This document shows, piece by piece, positions 8,879-16,846 of a stretch of DNA of 64,000 nt; the first letter of the stretch is position 1; every line of letters starts with the position of its first letter. Source of the stretch: Flavobacteriales bacterium (GTDB lineage Bacteria > Bacteroidota > Bacteroidia > Flavobacteriales_F > PHOS-HE28); the NCBI GenBank assembly GCA_016703105.1, contig JADJCS010000013.1:186001-250000 (forward strand), in the 5' to 3' direction. The notes under the pieces are model-generated. The model saw only the letters and a list, made by a program, of their open reading frames with translations. It had not been told where the DNA came from and did not search any database. Made by a program: the position numbers and the translations under genes.

Positions 8879-8888
8879 GCCCCGCCGC

Positions 8889-8896
8889 TACTTTTG
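8889..8896 (+). promoter_or_regulatory. -7 element TACTTTTG five bases from the start codon
   Basis: Exact TAnnTTTG match ending 5 bases before the ATG at 8902. That spacing would put transcription start at or near the ATG, suggesting a leaderless mRNA. Confidence 0.55.
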
Positions 8897-8901
8897 CCAC
8901 G

Positions 8902-10158
8902 ATGAGCCTGGCCAACAAGATCCGCTTCCAGTACGATATGCGTCTGCGTCCGCTCGTGGACCCGGACCTGCGCCGCCTGCGGATCCTCGCCCAACAGCCC
9001 TACCTCTTTCCGGAAGAGGACGCGCTGACCCACTTGCGCCTCGCCTTGGATTGGATGTGGCTAGCCCACTTGGCCGTGGACCGCGAAGGGCTACCGAACA
9101 AATTTTCCCTCGGGCCCGCGTTCGGGATCGGCGTGCCCTATCCCGAGACCACGGGCTATACGCTCAACACCTTCCTCGCAGCGCTCCGGAAAGCCGATGC
9201 GATCGGAGCCCCTGCGGACCGGCTGCGCGAACTGATCGAAGGTTGCTGCACTTTCCTGTACGGACAGCAACTACCGAACGGCGCCTTCACTGGCGGGCAT
9301 CGCAACCTGCGCAACTATGGCAAGCCGAGCATCTTCAACACCGGCCAGATCGTGCTCGGCTTGGCCGACCTGCTGGAGCATGTGCGCACCGATCCGGCTT
9401 TTTGGAAATGGAGTGGGACCGAGGTCGACCGATTGCGTTCCGCGGTTTCCGCCGCAGGGAACTTCCTCGCCGACCAAGTGACGGCCGATGGTGCCTACGA
9501 TCCCACGCACAGCTATCAGAACAAGGTGCGGACCTACTACGCCCGCGCCACCTATGGCATGATGCGCGCCGGGCAGGTCACTTCGGACGATCGCCTGCTT
9601 CAACAAGCGAAGCGCCACTTCGATCACGTACTATCCCAACAACGTGCGGATGGATGGATCGTGGGTTGGGGGTTCGAGGAAGACCTCGCCGTGCTGCATA
9701 CGATCGCCTACACCTTGCGCGGCATGGTGGAAGCCGGGCATGGCCTGAACGACGAACGCTATTTCCACGCCGTGCGTCGCAGCCTGGACCTGCTCGCTTC
9801 GTTCGACCGCACCCGCTTCAACTATCCGGAACTGATCCCCTCCCACTTCCGTTCGGACATGACCTTCCTGAACGAGCTCTGCATCACGGGCATGAGCCAG
9901 TTGAGCATCGTGATCATGAAACTACCGGAGCCGTTCCGGGGACCGGAGCACAGCGGCTGGGCCCAGCGCATGATCGCTGCCACGAAACGTTTCCAACTAC
10001 GCGGCTTCCGGGAACCGCTCATGAACGGCGTACTTCCGGCCTCCTTCCCCTTGCGCGGCACGTACCAACCTGGTGATCTGATCGAGTGGGGAACCAAGTT
10101 CTTTATGGACACCATGCTGATCGAACTGGGCGTGCCGCCCATGGCCATCAAGGGGTGA
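8902..10158 (+). CDS. Alpha/alpha-toroid protein, candidate polysaccharide-modifying enzyme (C5-epimerase or lyase-like)
   Basis: 418 residues, mostly helical, built of repeated hairpins with Gly-rich turns: FLYGQQLPNGAFTGG, FLADQVTADGAYDP, VLSQQRADGWIVGWG. This spacing is typical of (alpha/alpha)6 toroids, shared by glucuronyl C5-epimerase C-terminal domains, polysaccharide lyases, unsaturated glucuronyl hydrolases and terpene cyclases. No DxDD cyclase motif is seen and there is no signal peptide. Next to a NodB deacetylase, in a locus with uronate synthesis and two sulfotransferases, a uronate-acting role is plausible. No catalytic residues can be assigned, so function is open. Confidence 0.6.
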   Translation: MSLANKIRFQYDMRLRPLVDPDLRRLRILAQQPYLFPEEDALTHLRLALDWMWLAHLAVDREGLPNKFSLGPAFGIGVPYPETTGYTLNTFLAALRKADAIGAPADRLRELIEGCCTFLYGQQLPNGAFTGGHRNLRNYGKPSIFNTGQIVLGLADLLEHVRTDPAFWKWSGTEVDRLRSAVSAAGNFLADQVTADGAYDPTHSYQNKVRTYYARATYGMMRAGQVTSDDRLLQQAKRHFDHVLSQQRADGWIVGWGFEEDLAVLHTIAYTLRGMVEAGHGLNDERYFHAVRRSLDLLASFDRTRFNYPELIPSHFRSDMTFLNELCITGMSQLSIVIMKLPEPFRGPEHSGWAQRMIAATKRFQLRGFREPLMNGVLPASFPLRGTYQPGDLIEWGTKFFMDTMLIELGVPPMAIKG

Positions 10159-10167
10159 GAGCCTTCG

Positions 10168-11283
10168 TCAGCGAGCGGCGATCCGGCGGAACAACGCGAG
10201 ATAACTCTGAGCGACCACCGGCCAACTGAAGCGTTCCAACACGCGCTCATAGGAGTACCGGCCCATTTTGGCGCGCACCTCCGGTGGTCGTTCGGCAAAA
10301 GCGAGGATGGCGTTGTAAAGCGCATCCGCATTACCGGGTGGAAGCAGGTATCCGTTGTGCGGGGTCACCAGTTCCGCCGTGGCGCCGACGTCGCTCACGA
10401 TGATCGGTCTGGCCCGGGCCATGGCTTCAAGCACGACCGTCGGCATCCCTTCGAACCGGGTGGGAAGGATGAACGCATCGCATGCGGCATACAGTAGCGC
10501 CAGATGATCATCATCCACGCGCCCCAGCAACCGCACGTTGGCAGGAAGGCCCTGTGCCTGATAGCGCTCCAACAAAGGCCCGTCGCCCGCCAGATCGAAA
10601 CGGACCCTATTGCCCCTGCCCTCCTTCACCAAGCGCTCCGCCACGGACATCAGCACGTCGATCCCTTTGTTGAAGACGAAGCGCCCCACGAAGAGAAGTG
10701 AGAGCGTTTGTCCGTTGTCCGTTGTCCTTGGCCCCACTGCATCCGCAGGGATGTCTGTGGCATTCGGAAGCACGACCACTTCGCAGGAAGAACCTTCCAC
10801 TTGCTCGCGCAGGATCGGGGTGAGTTTGCCCCCGAGCGAAATGCACACGCGGCTGTTCCGCAGAATGTGCCGCAGCGCACGGCGGAAAGGCCAGCCCAGC
10901 AGGTGCTCCTTCGACGTGAGCATCTGGAACATCTCCAGGCCGTGTGGGTGAACGATCAACCTGGAGCGGAAGCGCTCGATGCCCTTCCACACACAGAAAC
11001 CCTGCGACACGATCACATCGGGCATGGAGCGCTCCAGTTCCTCACCTACGCGCTCGCTGTAGCGCCATAGCTCCCGCAGGTAGAATTTGCTCCGATCGAT
11101 ATCCGGCACATGCACTTCGCGGATCCCGAGCGCTGGATCGAAAATGCCGATCGTATGCGGGTGCAGCACCGTGAGTTCCACATCGTCTCTCTTCACCAAG
11201 TGTTCCGCCAGCAACCGTGAATGCCGTGGCATGCCGCCCATGGCATGCGGAAAAACACCGTCCGTGCAGAGCGTTACACGCAT
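10168..11283 (-). CDS. Glycosyltransferase family 4
   Basis: 371 residues with a complete GT4 architecture. The N-terminal acceptor domain starts MRVTLCTDGVFPHAMGGMPR with the Gly-rich loop. The donor domain has SLLFVGRFVFNKGIDVLM, FDLAGDGPLLERY, VRLLGRVDDDHLALLYAACD and FEGMPTVVLEAMARA, the E-x(7)-E donor-binding motif. Likely a retaining transferase using a nucleotide sugar. It converges on the toroid gene (stops 10 bases apart). The next leftward gene upstream, the epimerase at 11326-12255, ends 42 bases before this start, so the two are probably co-transcribed. Confidence 0.9.
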   Translation of the reverse strand: MRVTLCTDGVFPHAMGGMPRHSRLLAEHLVKRDDVELTVLHPHTIGIFDPALGIREVHVPDIDRSKFYLRELWRYSERVGEELERSMPDVIVSQGFCVWKGIERFRSRLIVHPHGLEMFQMLTSKEHLLGWPFRRALRHILRNSRVCISLGGKLTPILREQVEGSSCEVVVLPNATDIPADAVGPRTTDNGQTLSLLFVGRFVFNKGIDVLMSVAERLVKEGRGNRVRFDLAGDGPLLERYQAQGLPANVRLLGRVDDDHLALLYAACDAFILPTRFEGMPTVVLEAMARARPIIVSDVGATAELVTPHNGYLLPPGNADALYNAILAFAERPPEVRAKMGRYSYERVLERFSWPVVAQSYLALFRRIAAR

Positions 11284-11325
11284 GGGGAACGGCGCATGAG
11301 AGGCTCGATCATCCAGCGCACAGGA

Positions 11326-12255
11326 TCACTCAAGCACCTTCTCCTTCAGAAGTGTTCCTACTCCTTCATCGATGCCCCACTTCGGTTCCCAACCGGTGGC
11401 CGACTTCAGCTTGCTGACATCCGCGAGAAGATGCATGCGCTCCACTTTGCGAACGCGGGCGGGGTCCACTTCGATCCTGAGCTTTTCGCCCAACTGGCGT
11501 TCGAACGCTTCGACCACTTCACGCACACTGTACTCGATGCCGCGGCCGATGTTGAACGTGTCCTGACCCTTCAGTCCCATGCCGAGCAAGGCGGCCATCG
11601 CGCGGCTCATGTCCTCCGTGTGGATGTAGTCGCGCTTGGGATCGAGGTTGCCCAGTTGCAAGGTGCGGGCACCGGCGAGCACCTGCCGCTGGATCTCGGG
11701 GAAGAGGTGCGGATTCGTCTCGTTGGGGCCGAAGGCATTGAAGAAGCGCCCAATGACCGTCGGGATGCCGGTGCGCAGGTGGAACTCGCTCGCGAGCTTC
11801 TCGGTGGCCAATTTGGTGGTGCCGTAGATGTCCATGGGGCCTGTGGGATGGTTCTCATCCATGGCGCCATCGGCGATAGGATACACGGCCGCCGTGCTGG
11901 CCACAAAGACCTGCTTTACCGTTCCGCAATGCTGTGCAGCGTCGAGCACGCTGATCGTGCCGTTGATGTTGATGTCGGCGGCTTCGGCCGGGTGCTCATT
12001 GCAATACGGAATGAAATGCACCGCAGCGAGGTGGAGCACCTGCTCCGGCCGAGCCGTGTCGAACACCTTCTTCACCGCCGTTGTGTCGCGGATGTCCACT
12101 TCGAAGAACCGCGCATCGGGAACGCCCGCCAGGTGCCGCCGCCCGAAGGAGAGGTTGTCCAGCACGAAGATCTCGTGGCCCTGTTCCTGCAAGTGCTTGC
12201 TGAGCGCGCTACCGATAAAACCTGCGCCACCGGTGATGAGGACCTTTTGGGACAT
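11326..12255 (-). CDS. NAD-dependent epimerase/dehydratase (UDP-glucose 4-epimerase-like)
   Basis: 309 residues from the ATG at 12255, chosen because the reading frame begins MSQKVLITGGAGFIGSAL with the NAD-binding GxxGxxG right at the start and a TACTTTCG promoter element lies 7 bases upstream. The 34 codons before it look non-coding. The catalytic motif is YGTTK, with Ser/Thr partner in VASTAAVYP, and the substrate part is GRFFNAFGPNETNP. This is an extended SDR of the GalE/WbpP kind that changes the configuration of a UDP-sugar. Exact substrate cannot be told. It precedes the GT4 gene on the same strand. Confidence 0.88.
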   Translation of the reverse strand: MSQKVLITGGAGFIGSALSKHLQEQGHEIFVLDNLSFGRRHLAGVPDARFFEVDIRDTTAVKKVFDTARPEQVLHLAAVHFIPYCNEHPAEAADININGTISVLDAAQHCGTVKQVFVASTAAVYPIADGAMDENHPTGPMDIYGTTKLATEKLASEFHLRTGIPTVIGRFFNAFGPNETNPHLFPEIQRQVLAGARTLQLGNLDPKRDYIHTEDMSRAMAALLGMGLKGQDTFNIGRGIEYSVREVVEAFERQLGEKLRIEVDPARVRKVERMHLLADVSKLKSATGWEPKWGIDEGVGTLLKEKVLE

Positions 12256-12262
12256 AGGAGCG

Positions 12263-12270
12263 CGAAAGTA
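12263..12270 (-). promoter_or_regulatory. -7 element TACTTTCG seven bases from the start codon
   Basis: The minus strand reads TACTTTCG then 7 bases then the ATG at 12255. One mismatch to TAnnTTTG. It supports that start and suggests a leaderless or near-leaderless transcript. Confidence 0.45.
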
Positions 12271-12281
12271 GCCCGTTGCCC

Positions 12282-12306
12282 ACGGACCACCGGGCGCTGC
12301 CCGGTC
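12282..12306 (+). repeat. REP-like palindrome, copy 1 (downstream of RAYT)
   Basis: A 25-base element with a hairpin CCGGGC-GCT-GCCCGG and the flank ACGGACCA. Its reverse complement recurs at 13024-13048 with one mismatch. The pair flanks the Y1 transposase gene in inverted orientation. Confidence 0.75.
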
Positions 12307-12320
12307 ACGATGACCCCGTA

Positions 12321-12968
12321 CTATCCTCGACCATACCCTGCCGAACAGAACTTCCACTCCTCCGCACGGAGGACCAGACCAGCCTTCACCGGATCCTCCC
12401 GGATGTATTCGACCACGTTCTCATAGTGGGTCTCATCCCGGATGAACCGATCGTAGTACTCCCGCTGCCAGACCGGCCCTCCTTGCGCACCGGTGTCCCG
12501 TCCGGTCATGATCCGCCACTCGCTGATCTTCCTGCCGGTGAACGCTTTCCACGAAGCCACGCTCTTGCTCATGGTCCAACCGTTCGTTGGCTGGAACAGT
12601 ACATGGACATGATTGGGCATCACACACCATTCGTGCAGTTCGTAGCGGGCACCTTGGAAGAAGAGGAAAGCACCCTGGACCATTTCGGCGACGCGTGGAT
12701 CACGCAGCCAACAAGCCCCGTGACCCGCATCCAGGTAGGCATGGAAACGCTTCTCGCGTTCCGCATCACGCAGGATGGGCGGCACCGACTTCAGTTCCTC
12801 TGCCATTTGTTGGACAGCCGAAGCGGGAAGACTGTCCACCAGGTGAAAGCAGACGTGCTGGATATGGTCCTGGCTCTCGAAATGTGGCAGGAAGCCACGA
12901 TCCCACCAGACGGGATCACCGGACCTCTTTCCGGACCGGCCTAACGGACCGTATTCGCTCTCGGCCAT
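12321..12968 (-). CDS. REP-associated tyrosine transposase (RAYT, Y1/HUH family)
   Basis: 215 residues from the ATG at 12968, preferred over 13007 because a TATTTTCA promoter-like sequence falls between them. The HUH metal site is HVH within CVMPNHVHVLF (about 115-125). The catalytic tyrosine is in WQREYYDRFIRDETHYENV (Y171 or Y172), followed by the family-typical EDPVKAGLV. This is the IS200/IS605-like single-strand nuclease that acts on REP palindromes, and two such palindromes flank it. RAYTs are usually single-copy domesticated transposases. It lies between polysaccharide genes and is the only clearly intact mobile-type gene in the window. Confidence 0.9.
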   Translation of the reverse strand: MAESEYGPLGRSGKRSGDPVWWDRGFLPHFESQDHIQHVCFHLVDSLPASAVQQMAEELKSVPPILRDAEREKRFHAYLDAGHGACWLRDPRVAEMVQGAFLFFQGARYELHEWCVMPNHVHVLFQPTNGWTMSKSVASWKAFTGRKISEWRIMTGRDTGAQGGPVWQREYYDRFIRDETHYENVVEYIREDPVKAGLVLRAEEWKFCSAGYGRG

Positions 12969-13023
12969 CGGTGAACTGCGTTGTTGTGGTGAAAATAGGG
13001 TCAGCATGCGAGGGCGATCATCA

Positions 13024-13048
13024 GACCGGGCAGAGCCCGGTGGTCCGT
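13024..13048 (-). repeat. REP-like palindrome, copy 2 (upstream of RAYT)
   Basis: The minus strand matches the 12282-12306 element in 24 of 25 bases, with hairpin CCGGGC-TCT-GCCCGG. It ends on the first base of the glycosyltransferase stop codon at 13048-13050, so the element abuts or trims that gene. Confidence 0.75.
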
Positions 13049-14169
13049 CAGTTCTGCCGCCCCCCCATCGCACCAAGGATCCTGCGATACTGTTCCCTGT
13101 AAGTCTCTTTCCTGAACCGGGAAGATGCGAACAGCATCAGCCGGCTCCGCTCTTCCGCCGATACGGGTGCCAACGTCGGTATCAAGTCCGGCTCCCGAAG
13201 TACCACCCCCAGTCCTTCGCTCCGGATCAGTTCACTGAGATCGCCCAACCCGCTGTTGGAGATCACCTTCAACCCATTGCTCAGGTACTCCGCGAACTTC
13301 GTGGGGCTCGCCACCTGGTTCGTGATCGTCCGCTCGCGCACCATGAGGCCGTAGTCGCAGGTGGCGAGCGCTTGGGATACCTGCGCATGATCCAGCCACT
13401 TCACCTCCACGCGGCCGGGATAGGCGGCTTCCAACGCGCTGTTGTTCGCGTCGCGCTTGCTGAGGAAAAGCACGTGCACGTTGGGCTGGGCATCGAGGAT
13501 GCGGCTGAGCAGATCCTTCAGCAGATCGAAGGACTGCCAACCGGCAGTGCTGCCACTGTAGACCAGCCGTACGACGTTGTCGTTGTGCTCTAGCGGCCCG
13601 GACATACGCACATCGGACCCGAGCGTACACGGGATGACCACGTGCTCCTCTCCAGCATAACCGTAACGTTCCCGCCAATGCGCCACCAAAGCGTTGCTCA
13701 CCGCCAGTCGAAAGTCGCTCTTGTTCACCGCTTCACTTTCGAGCGGCCGGAACTGTGCGATGAGCGCATCATCCGGGATGATGCGGTACTCCTCCCATTC
13801 CGCGGCATAGGCCCCGCGTCCATCGAAACACACGCGTTTGACGAGGCCCCGATCCCGCATACGCAAGGCCATCCATGCGGCGAAAGGTCCGCGGCAGATC
13901 ATACCCGCAGGCCGTAGCGTTCGACAGATCCAGGCCAGGGTGCTGGTGTTCCATCTCCAACGCTTCATGGTGGGCACCATCGGCAACACCAATGCGGAAG
14001 GGCTGTGCGCCCGGATCTTCCGGCGTGTGTTCAGAAAATCGCGCCCGCTCACAAGGGCCACCAGTTTGACCTCGGGTCCCCCGAGCGTGTTGAGGTGTTC
14101 GACCACGTCGGTCACCTGGCTCCAGTAGACGCCGCTTGGTTGGTCGTTGTAGGTGAGGTAGAGGAGCAT
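13048..14169 (-). CDS. Glycosyltransferase, GT-B fold
   Basis: 373 residues from the ATG at 14169 (MLLYLTYNDQPSGVYWSQV). Upstream codons are rejected as non-coding. GT-B features are the N-terminal loop DQPSGVYWSQVTDVV, the donor-domain start VVRLVYSGSTAGWQSFDLL, and ATCDYGLMVRERTITNQVASPTKFAEYL, where P-x-K-x-x-E-Y-L is the nucleotide-sugar contact. The end (LGAMGGRQN) is close to the REP element. A diverged partial copy of its first codons lies at 14640-14736. Likely adds a sugar in the surface polysaccharide; specificity unknown. Confidence 0.82.
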   Translation of the reverse strand: MLLYLTYNDQPSGVYWSQVTDVVEHLNTLGGPEVKLVALVSGRDFLNTRRKIRAHSPSALVLPMVPTMKRWRWNTSTLAWICRTLRPAGMICRGPFAAWMALRMRDRGLVKRVCFDGRGAYAAEWEEYRIIPDDALIAQFRPLESEAVNKSDFRLAVSNALVAHWRERYGYAGEEHVVIPCTLGSDVRMSGPLEHNDNVVRLVYSGSTAGWQSFDLLKDLLSRILDAQPNVHVLFLSKRDANNSALEAAYPGRVEVKWLDHAQVSQALATCDYGLMVRERTITNQVASPTKFAEYLSNGLKVISNSGLGDLSELIRSEGLGVVLREPDLIPTLAPVSAEERSRLMLFASSRFRKETYREQYRRILGAMGGRQN

Positions 14170-14341
14170 CGGGATGGAGCGCGTGGTCGCGGAGGATCGG
14201 GCAAAGGAACGCAGAGGATGATCGGGAGGCCCGTGATGCCCACGCAACCATCCTCGATCGTGTGCGCTGATCGGCACGTTCGAGCAGCATCTTTGGTGGC
14301 CAACGAACGACCGCCACACGAACGCAACCCCTCCGGAGAAC

Positions 14342-14608
14342 ATGCAAGCGAACAAGGACTATGCGGAAATGACCGTCGAAGAACTCAGGGTTGAGGAAAA
14401 GAAGACCCGCAACGAGCAGATCACCGCTGCGGTCTTCATCGGCTTCTTGATCGGGGTGATCGTTTATGGTGTGGCCACCCAAGGGTTCGGGCTCTTGTAC
14501 TCGGCGATCTCCCTAGGGCTCATCTACCTTATCCACCGTAACTCCAATAGATCGAAGCAACGAATGGCCAGCATCCGATCGGCGCTGGACAGGAAGCGTT
14601 CGGGGTAA
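14342..14608 (+). CDS. Small two-helix membrane protein, hypothetical
   Basis: 88 residues. A charged N-terminal helix (MTVEELRVEEKKTRNEQ) is followed by two hydrophobic segments, AAVFIGFLIGVIVYGVA and GFGLLYSAISLGLIYLI, and a basic tail. CTCCGGAGAAC precedes the ATG and contains a plausible Shine-Dalgarno GGAG. The composition is convincingly coding, but I recognise no family. It sits between a full glycosyltransferase gene and a remnant copy of that gene's 5' end, on the other strand, and so may have arrived with the duplication. Confidence 0.7.
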   Translation: MQANKDYAEMTVEELRVEEKKTRNEQITAAVFIGFLIGVIVYGVATQGFGLLYSAISLGLIYLIHRNSNRSKQRMASIRSALDRKRSG

Positions 14609-14639
14609 GACCGCCTCTGACCGGCACAGGTCGTGCCTG

Positions 14640-14736
14640 CCTGTCGGCCAAGCAGATCCCAGTGCTCCATGATAGCGGACACCTGGCTCCAGTTGACGCC
14701 GCTGGGTTGGTCGTTGTAGGTGAGGTACAAGATCAC
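14640..14736 (-). pseudogene. Remnant of a glycosyltransferase 5' end (paralogue of 13048-14169)
   Basis: From a GTG at 14736 the minus strand encodes ILYLTYNDQPSGVNWSQV and then AIMEHWDLLGR, nearly identical to residues 2-19 of the intact glycosyltransferase. DNA identity is high over 14680-14727 versus 14113-14160 (a 48-base block with few changes). After about 30 codons similarity ends and the frame loses meaning. Both copies have TTCCTTTG upstream. It is the leftover start of a second glycosyltransferase gene, or of a partial duplication. Confidence 0.75.
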
Positions 14737-15011
14737 GCGGTGCAAAGGAAGGATGCCGGTTCCGAAAGGACGCATCGTACTGTAAGCCATCCATGAGCAC
14801 GAGCCAAATTCCGGTAACGGTTGCTGCCAGCGAGCCAACCAGCCATATCCTCGAACAGTAGACACTATTCGGTGATCATCTCGAGCTATCTTGCCGATGG
14901 CAGTGAGCAACAGTGGGAAAGAACGTGGGGACACGGCAGTACGGTGCGACCCACCTTTAACCGTGTTCTCACCTCTCTGTCGCACCAGTATTGAGATATA
15001 AACGGTACCCG

Positions 15012-15599
15012 ATGGAACGTCTGCATCAAAAACAATGGCCTGAATTCAAAATCTATGAGCTAAGGGATGATGGACTGCAGTTCGAGGCTCGTGAGGAACA
15101 CCAATACATCAACACATTGATCGAGTTCGAACAAATCGGAACGAAAGAATTGATCCTGAATAAAAAACCGAACCTCGTATCGGTGATCGCATTCATCTCC
15201 GTCTTCTTCAACGCTATCTCGCTCTTGATTTACGTCAGTCCGTTAGTGGACGATCCAACCGTGTTGGGCGGTGTTGGAACTGGAATTACCACTGGGCTCT
15301 CATTCTGGGCGATATCTCTTTTCAAATCATCAAAACAAAAAGTCCTTCAAGGGGGAAGAAATATTGGATTCTTCTACAACAAGAAGCAGAGGGCTGATGT
15401 CGATCGATTCATTGTAGCACTGGAATCCAAGAGAAGATCTTACTTACGGGCCAAGTTCATGCATGTCGACAAGCATACTCCTGAGCCGCACCTTATGTCT
15501 CGCTTCTTATGGTTACGCGACGCAGAGATCATAAGTGAATCTGAGCTTGACGCATTGGTACTTACCCTTGAGAATAGACGGTTGATAGACGGGCAATGA
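15012..15599 (+). CDS. Membrane protein with PH-like N-terminus and SHOCT-like C-terminus, hypothetical
   Basis: About 195 residues from the ATG at 15012; a TTG at 14991 is an alternative. The N-terminal third (FKIYELRDDGLQFEAREEHQ) reads as beta strands of a small bacterial PH-like domain. Two hydrophobic segments follow (LVSVIAFISVFFNAISLLIYV and a second around SFWAISLF). A SHOCT-like end has FLWLRDAEIISESELDALV. Base composition is clearly lower in GC than the neighbours and it is Lys/Ile rich, suggesting recent acquisition. No functional partner is visible. Domain calls are tentative. Confidence 0.65.
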   Translation: MERLHQKQWPEFKIYELRDDGLQFEAREEHQYINTLIEFEQIGTKELILNKKPNLVSVIAFISVFFNAISLLIYVSPLVDDPTVLGGVGTGITTGLSFWAISLFKSSKQKVLQGGRNIGFFYNKKQRADVDRFIVALESKRRSYLRAKFMHVDKHTPEPHLMSRFLWLRDAEIISESELDALVLTLENRRLIDGQ

Positions 15600-15712
15600 A
15601 GACCCAGTACGCCTGATCATGGCCAATTGCCAAATCACCCCAGGCCAAGCAACGGTCTAGGCAGCGTACTAGAAGAACTCTGCCTCGGCGGAGGTCTAAA
15701 TACCCCAAAAAT

Positions 15713-15737
15713 GACACCGCATCGGAAGCATGGTGTC
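15713..15737 (-). terminator. Possible intrinsic terminator after wecB
   Basis: On the minus strand GACACC pairs with GGTGTC across a 13-base loop and is followed at once by ATTTTTGG. It lies about 20 bases beyond the wecB stop, where the operon 18380-15755 should end. The stem is short, so support is moderate. Confidence 0.5.
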
Positions 15738-15754
15738 GCGCACGCCCCTGTGCG

Positions 15755-16846
15755 TTACAACACCTTCTCCAGCACGTCCATGATCCGTTCGGTGGCATGG
15801 CCATCCCACAACGGTGGAATAGCGCCATTCTTGAAGCTTCCCTCCTCGATCCGCGCGATCGCGGCCCGGACCGCCACCAGATCCAGCGGCACCAACTCGT
15901 TGCTTCCGATGGTGATGGTACTGGGCCGTTCGGTGTTCGGCCGCAGGGTGAGACAAGGAACACGGCGGAAGGTGCTTTCCTCCTGGATACCGCCGCTATC
16001 AGTGAGGATGAAGCCGCAGGTGGCGATCAGTTTTTGGAAGGCGAAATAGTCGAGCGGTTCCGTGAGCACAAGGCCTTTGATCGCATCGGCCTTGGTTTTC
16101 AAGCCGAAGGAGGCGATGTTCTTCACCGTGCGCGGATGGATCGGGAACACCACTTTGCGCCGGGCAGCGACCTCGGAGATCAGGTCCAGCAGTTCGCTCA
16201 AGCGCTCCGGTACATCCACTGTGGCGGGGCGATGGATCGTCATGAGCACATGCCCACCTTCGCCCAACCCAAGCTCCTGCAACACCTGTGAGGCTTGCAC
16301 CTGCGCATCGAAGGCCACCAGCGTGTCGATCATGGTATTGCCCACGAAATGCAGGGCCTCCTTCGGCTTGCCTTCGCGCAGCAGATTATCCATGCCGCTC
16401 TGCTCGGTGATGAAGAAGTGATCGGTGAGGTGATCGGCGAGCACGCGGTTGTGCTCCTCGGGCATGGAGCGATCGAGGCTGCGCAGGCCGCTCTCCAGAT
16501 GGCCGATGCGCACGCCCATTTTGTTCGCCGTGATGGCGGCGGCCAGGGTACTGTTCACATCGCCCACCACCATCACCAGGTCGGGGCGCTCGCTGTCGAT
16601 CACCGGCTCCAGGTCGCGCATGATCGCTGCCATCTGCGCATTGGGGCTGCCCGCGCCGATGTTCAGGAAGATGTCCGGCACCAGCCCGAACTGTTCGAAG
16701 AACACATCCGCCATGTTCGCGCTGAAATGCTGCCCGGTATGCACGATGCGCACGTCCACCCTACCGCGCTCCGCGGCGACTTTCTTGAAACGGGTGACCT
16801 TGATGAAGTTCGGGCGCGTGCCCACAACGATGAGGACCTTCTTCAT
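15755..16846 (-). CDS. wecB: UDP-N-acetylglucosamine 2-epimerase (non-hydrolysing)
   Basis: 363 residues, the standard family length. It converts UDP-GlcNAc to UDP-ManNAc, a precursor for ManNAc or ManNAc-uronate in surface glycans. Motifs run in order: VVGTRPNFIKV at the start (P-loop-like UDP site), HTGQHFSANM, GDVNSTLAAA, HLESGLRS, PEEHNRVLADHLTDH with catalytic acidic and basic residues, MTIHRP, and ILTDSGGIQEES in the C-terminal UDP-binding region. Its start overlaps the acetyltransferase gene by 4 bases (ATGA). It is the last gene of the operon GT2 - acetyltransferase - wecB. Confidence 0.95.
   Translation of the reverse strand: MKKVLIVVGTRPNFIKVTRFKKVAAERGRVDVRIVHTGQHFSANMADVFFEQFGLVPDIFLNIGAGSPNAQMAAIMRDLEPVIDSERPDLVMVVGDVNSTLAAAITANKMGVRIGHLESGLRSLDRSMPEEHNRVLADHLTDHFFITEQSGMDNLLREGKPKEALHFVGNTMIDTLVAFDAQVQASQVLQELGLGEGGHVLMTIHRPATVDVPERLSELLDLISEVAARRKVVFPIHPRTVKNIASFGLKTKADAIKGLVLTEPLDYFAFQKLIATCGFILTDSGGIQEESTFRRVPCLTLRPNTERPSTITIGSNELVPLDLVAVRAAIARIEEGSFKNGAIPPLWDGHATERIMDVLEKVL

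Noticed and set aside
8153..8905. 250-codon plus frame opposite the deacetylase
   Set aside because: Shadow frame of a GC-rich gene; the opposite strand carries all NodB motifs.
12321..13076. Longer RAYT start at 13076 or 13007
   Set aside because: The promoter-like TATTTTCA and one REP palindrome fall inside the extension.
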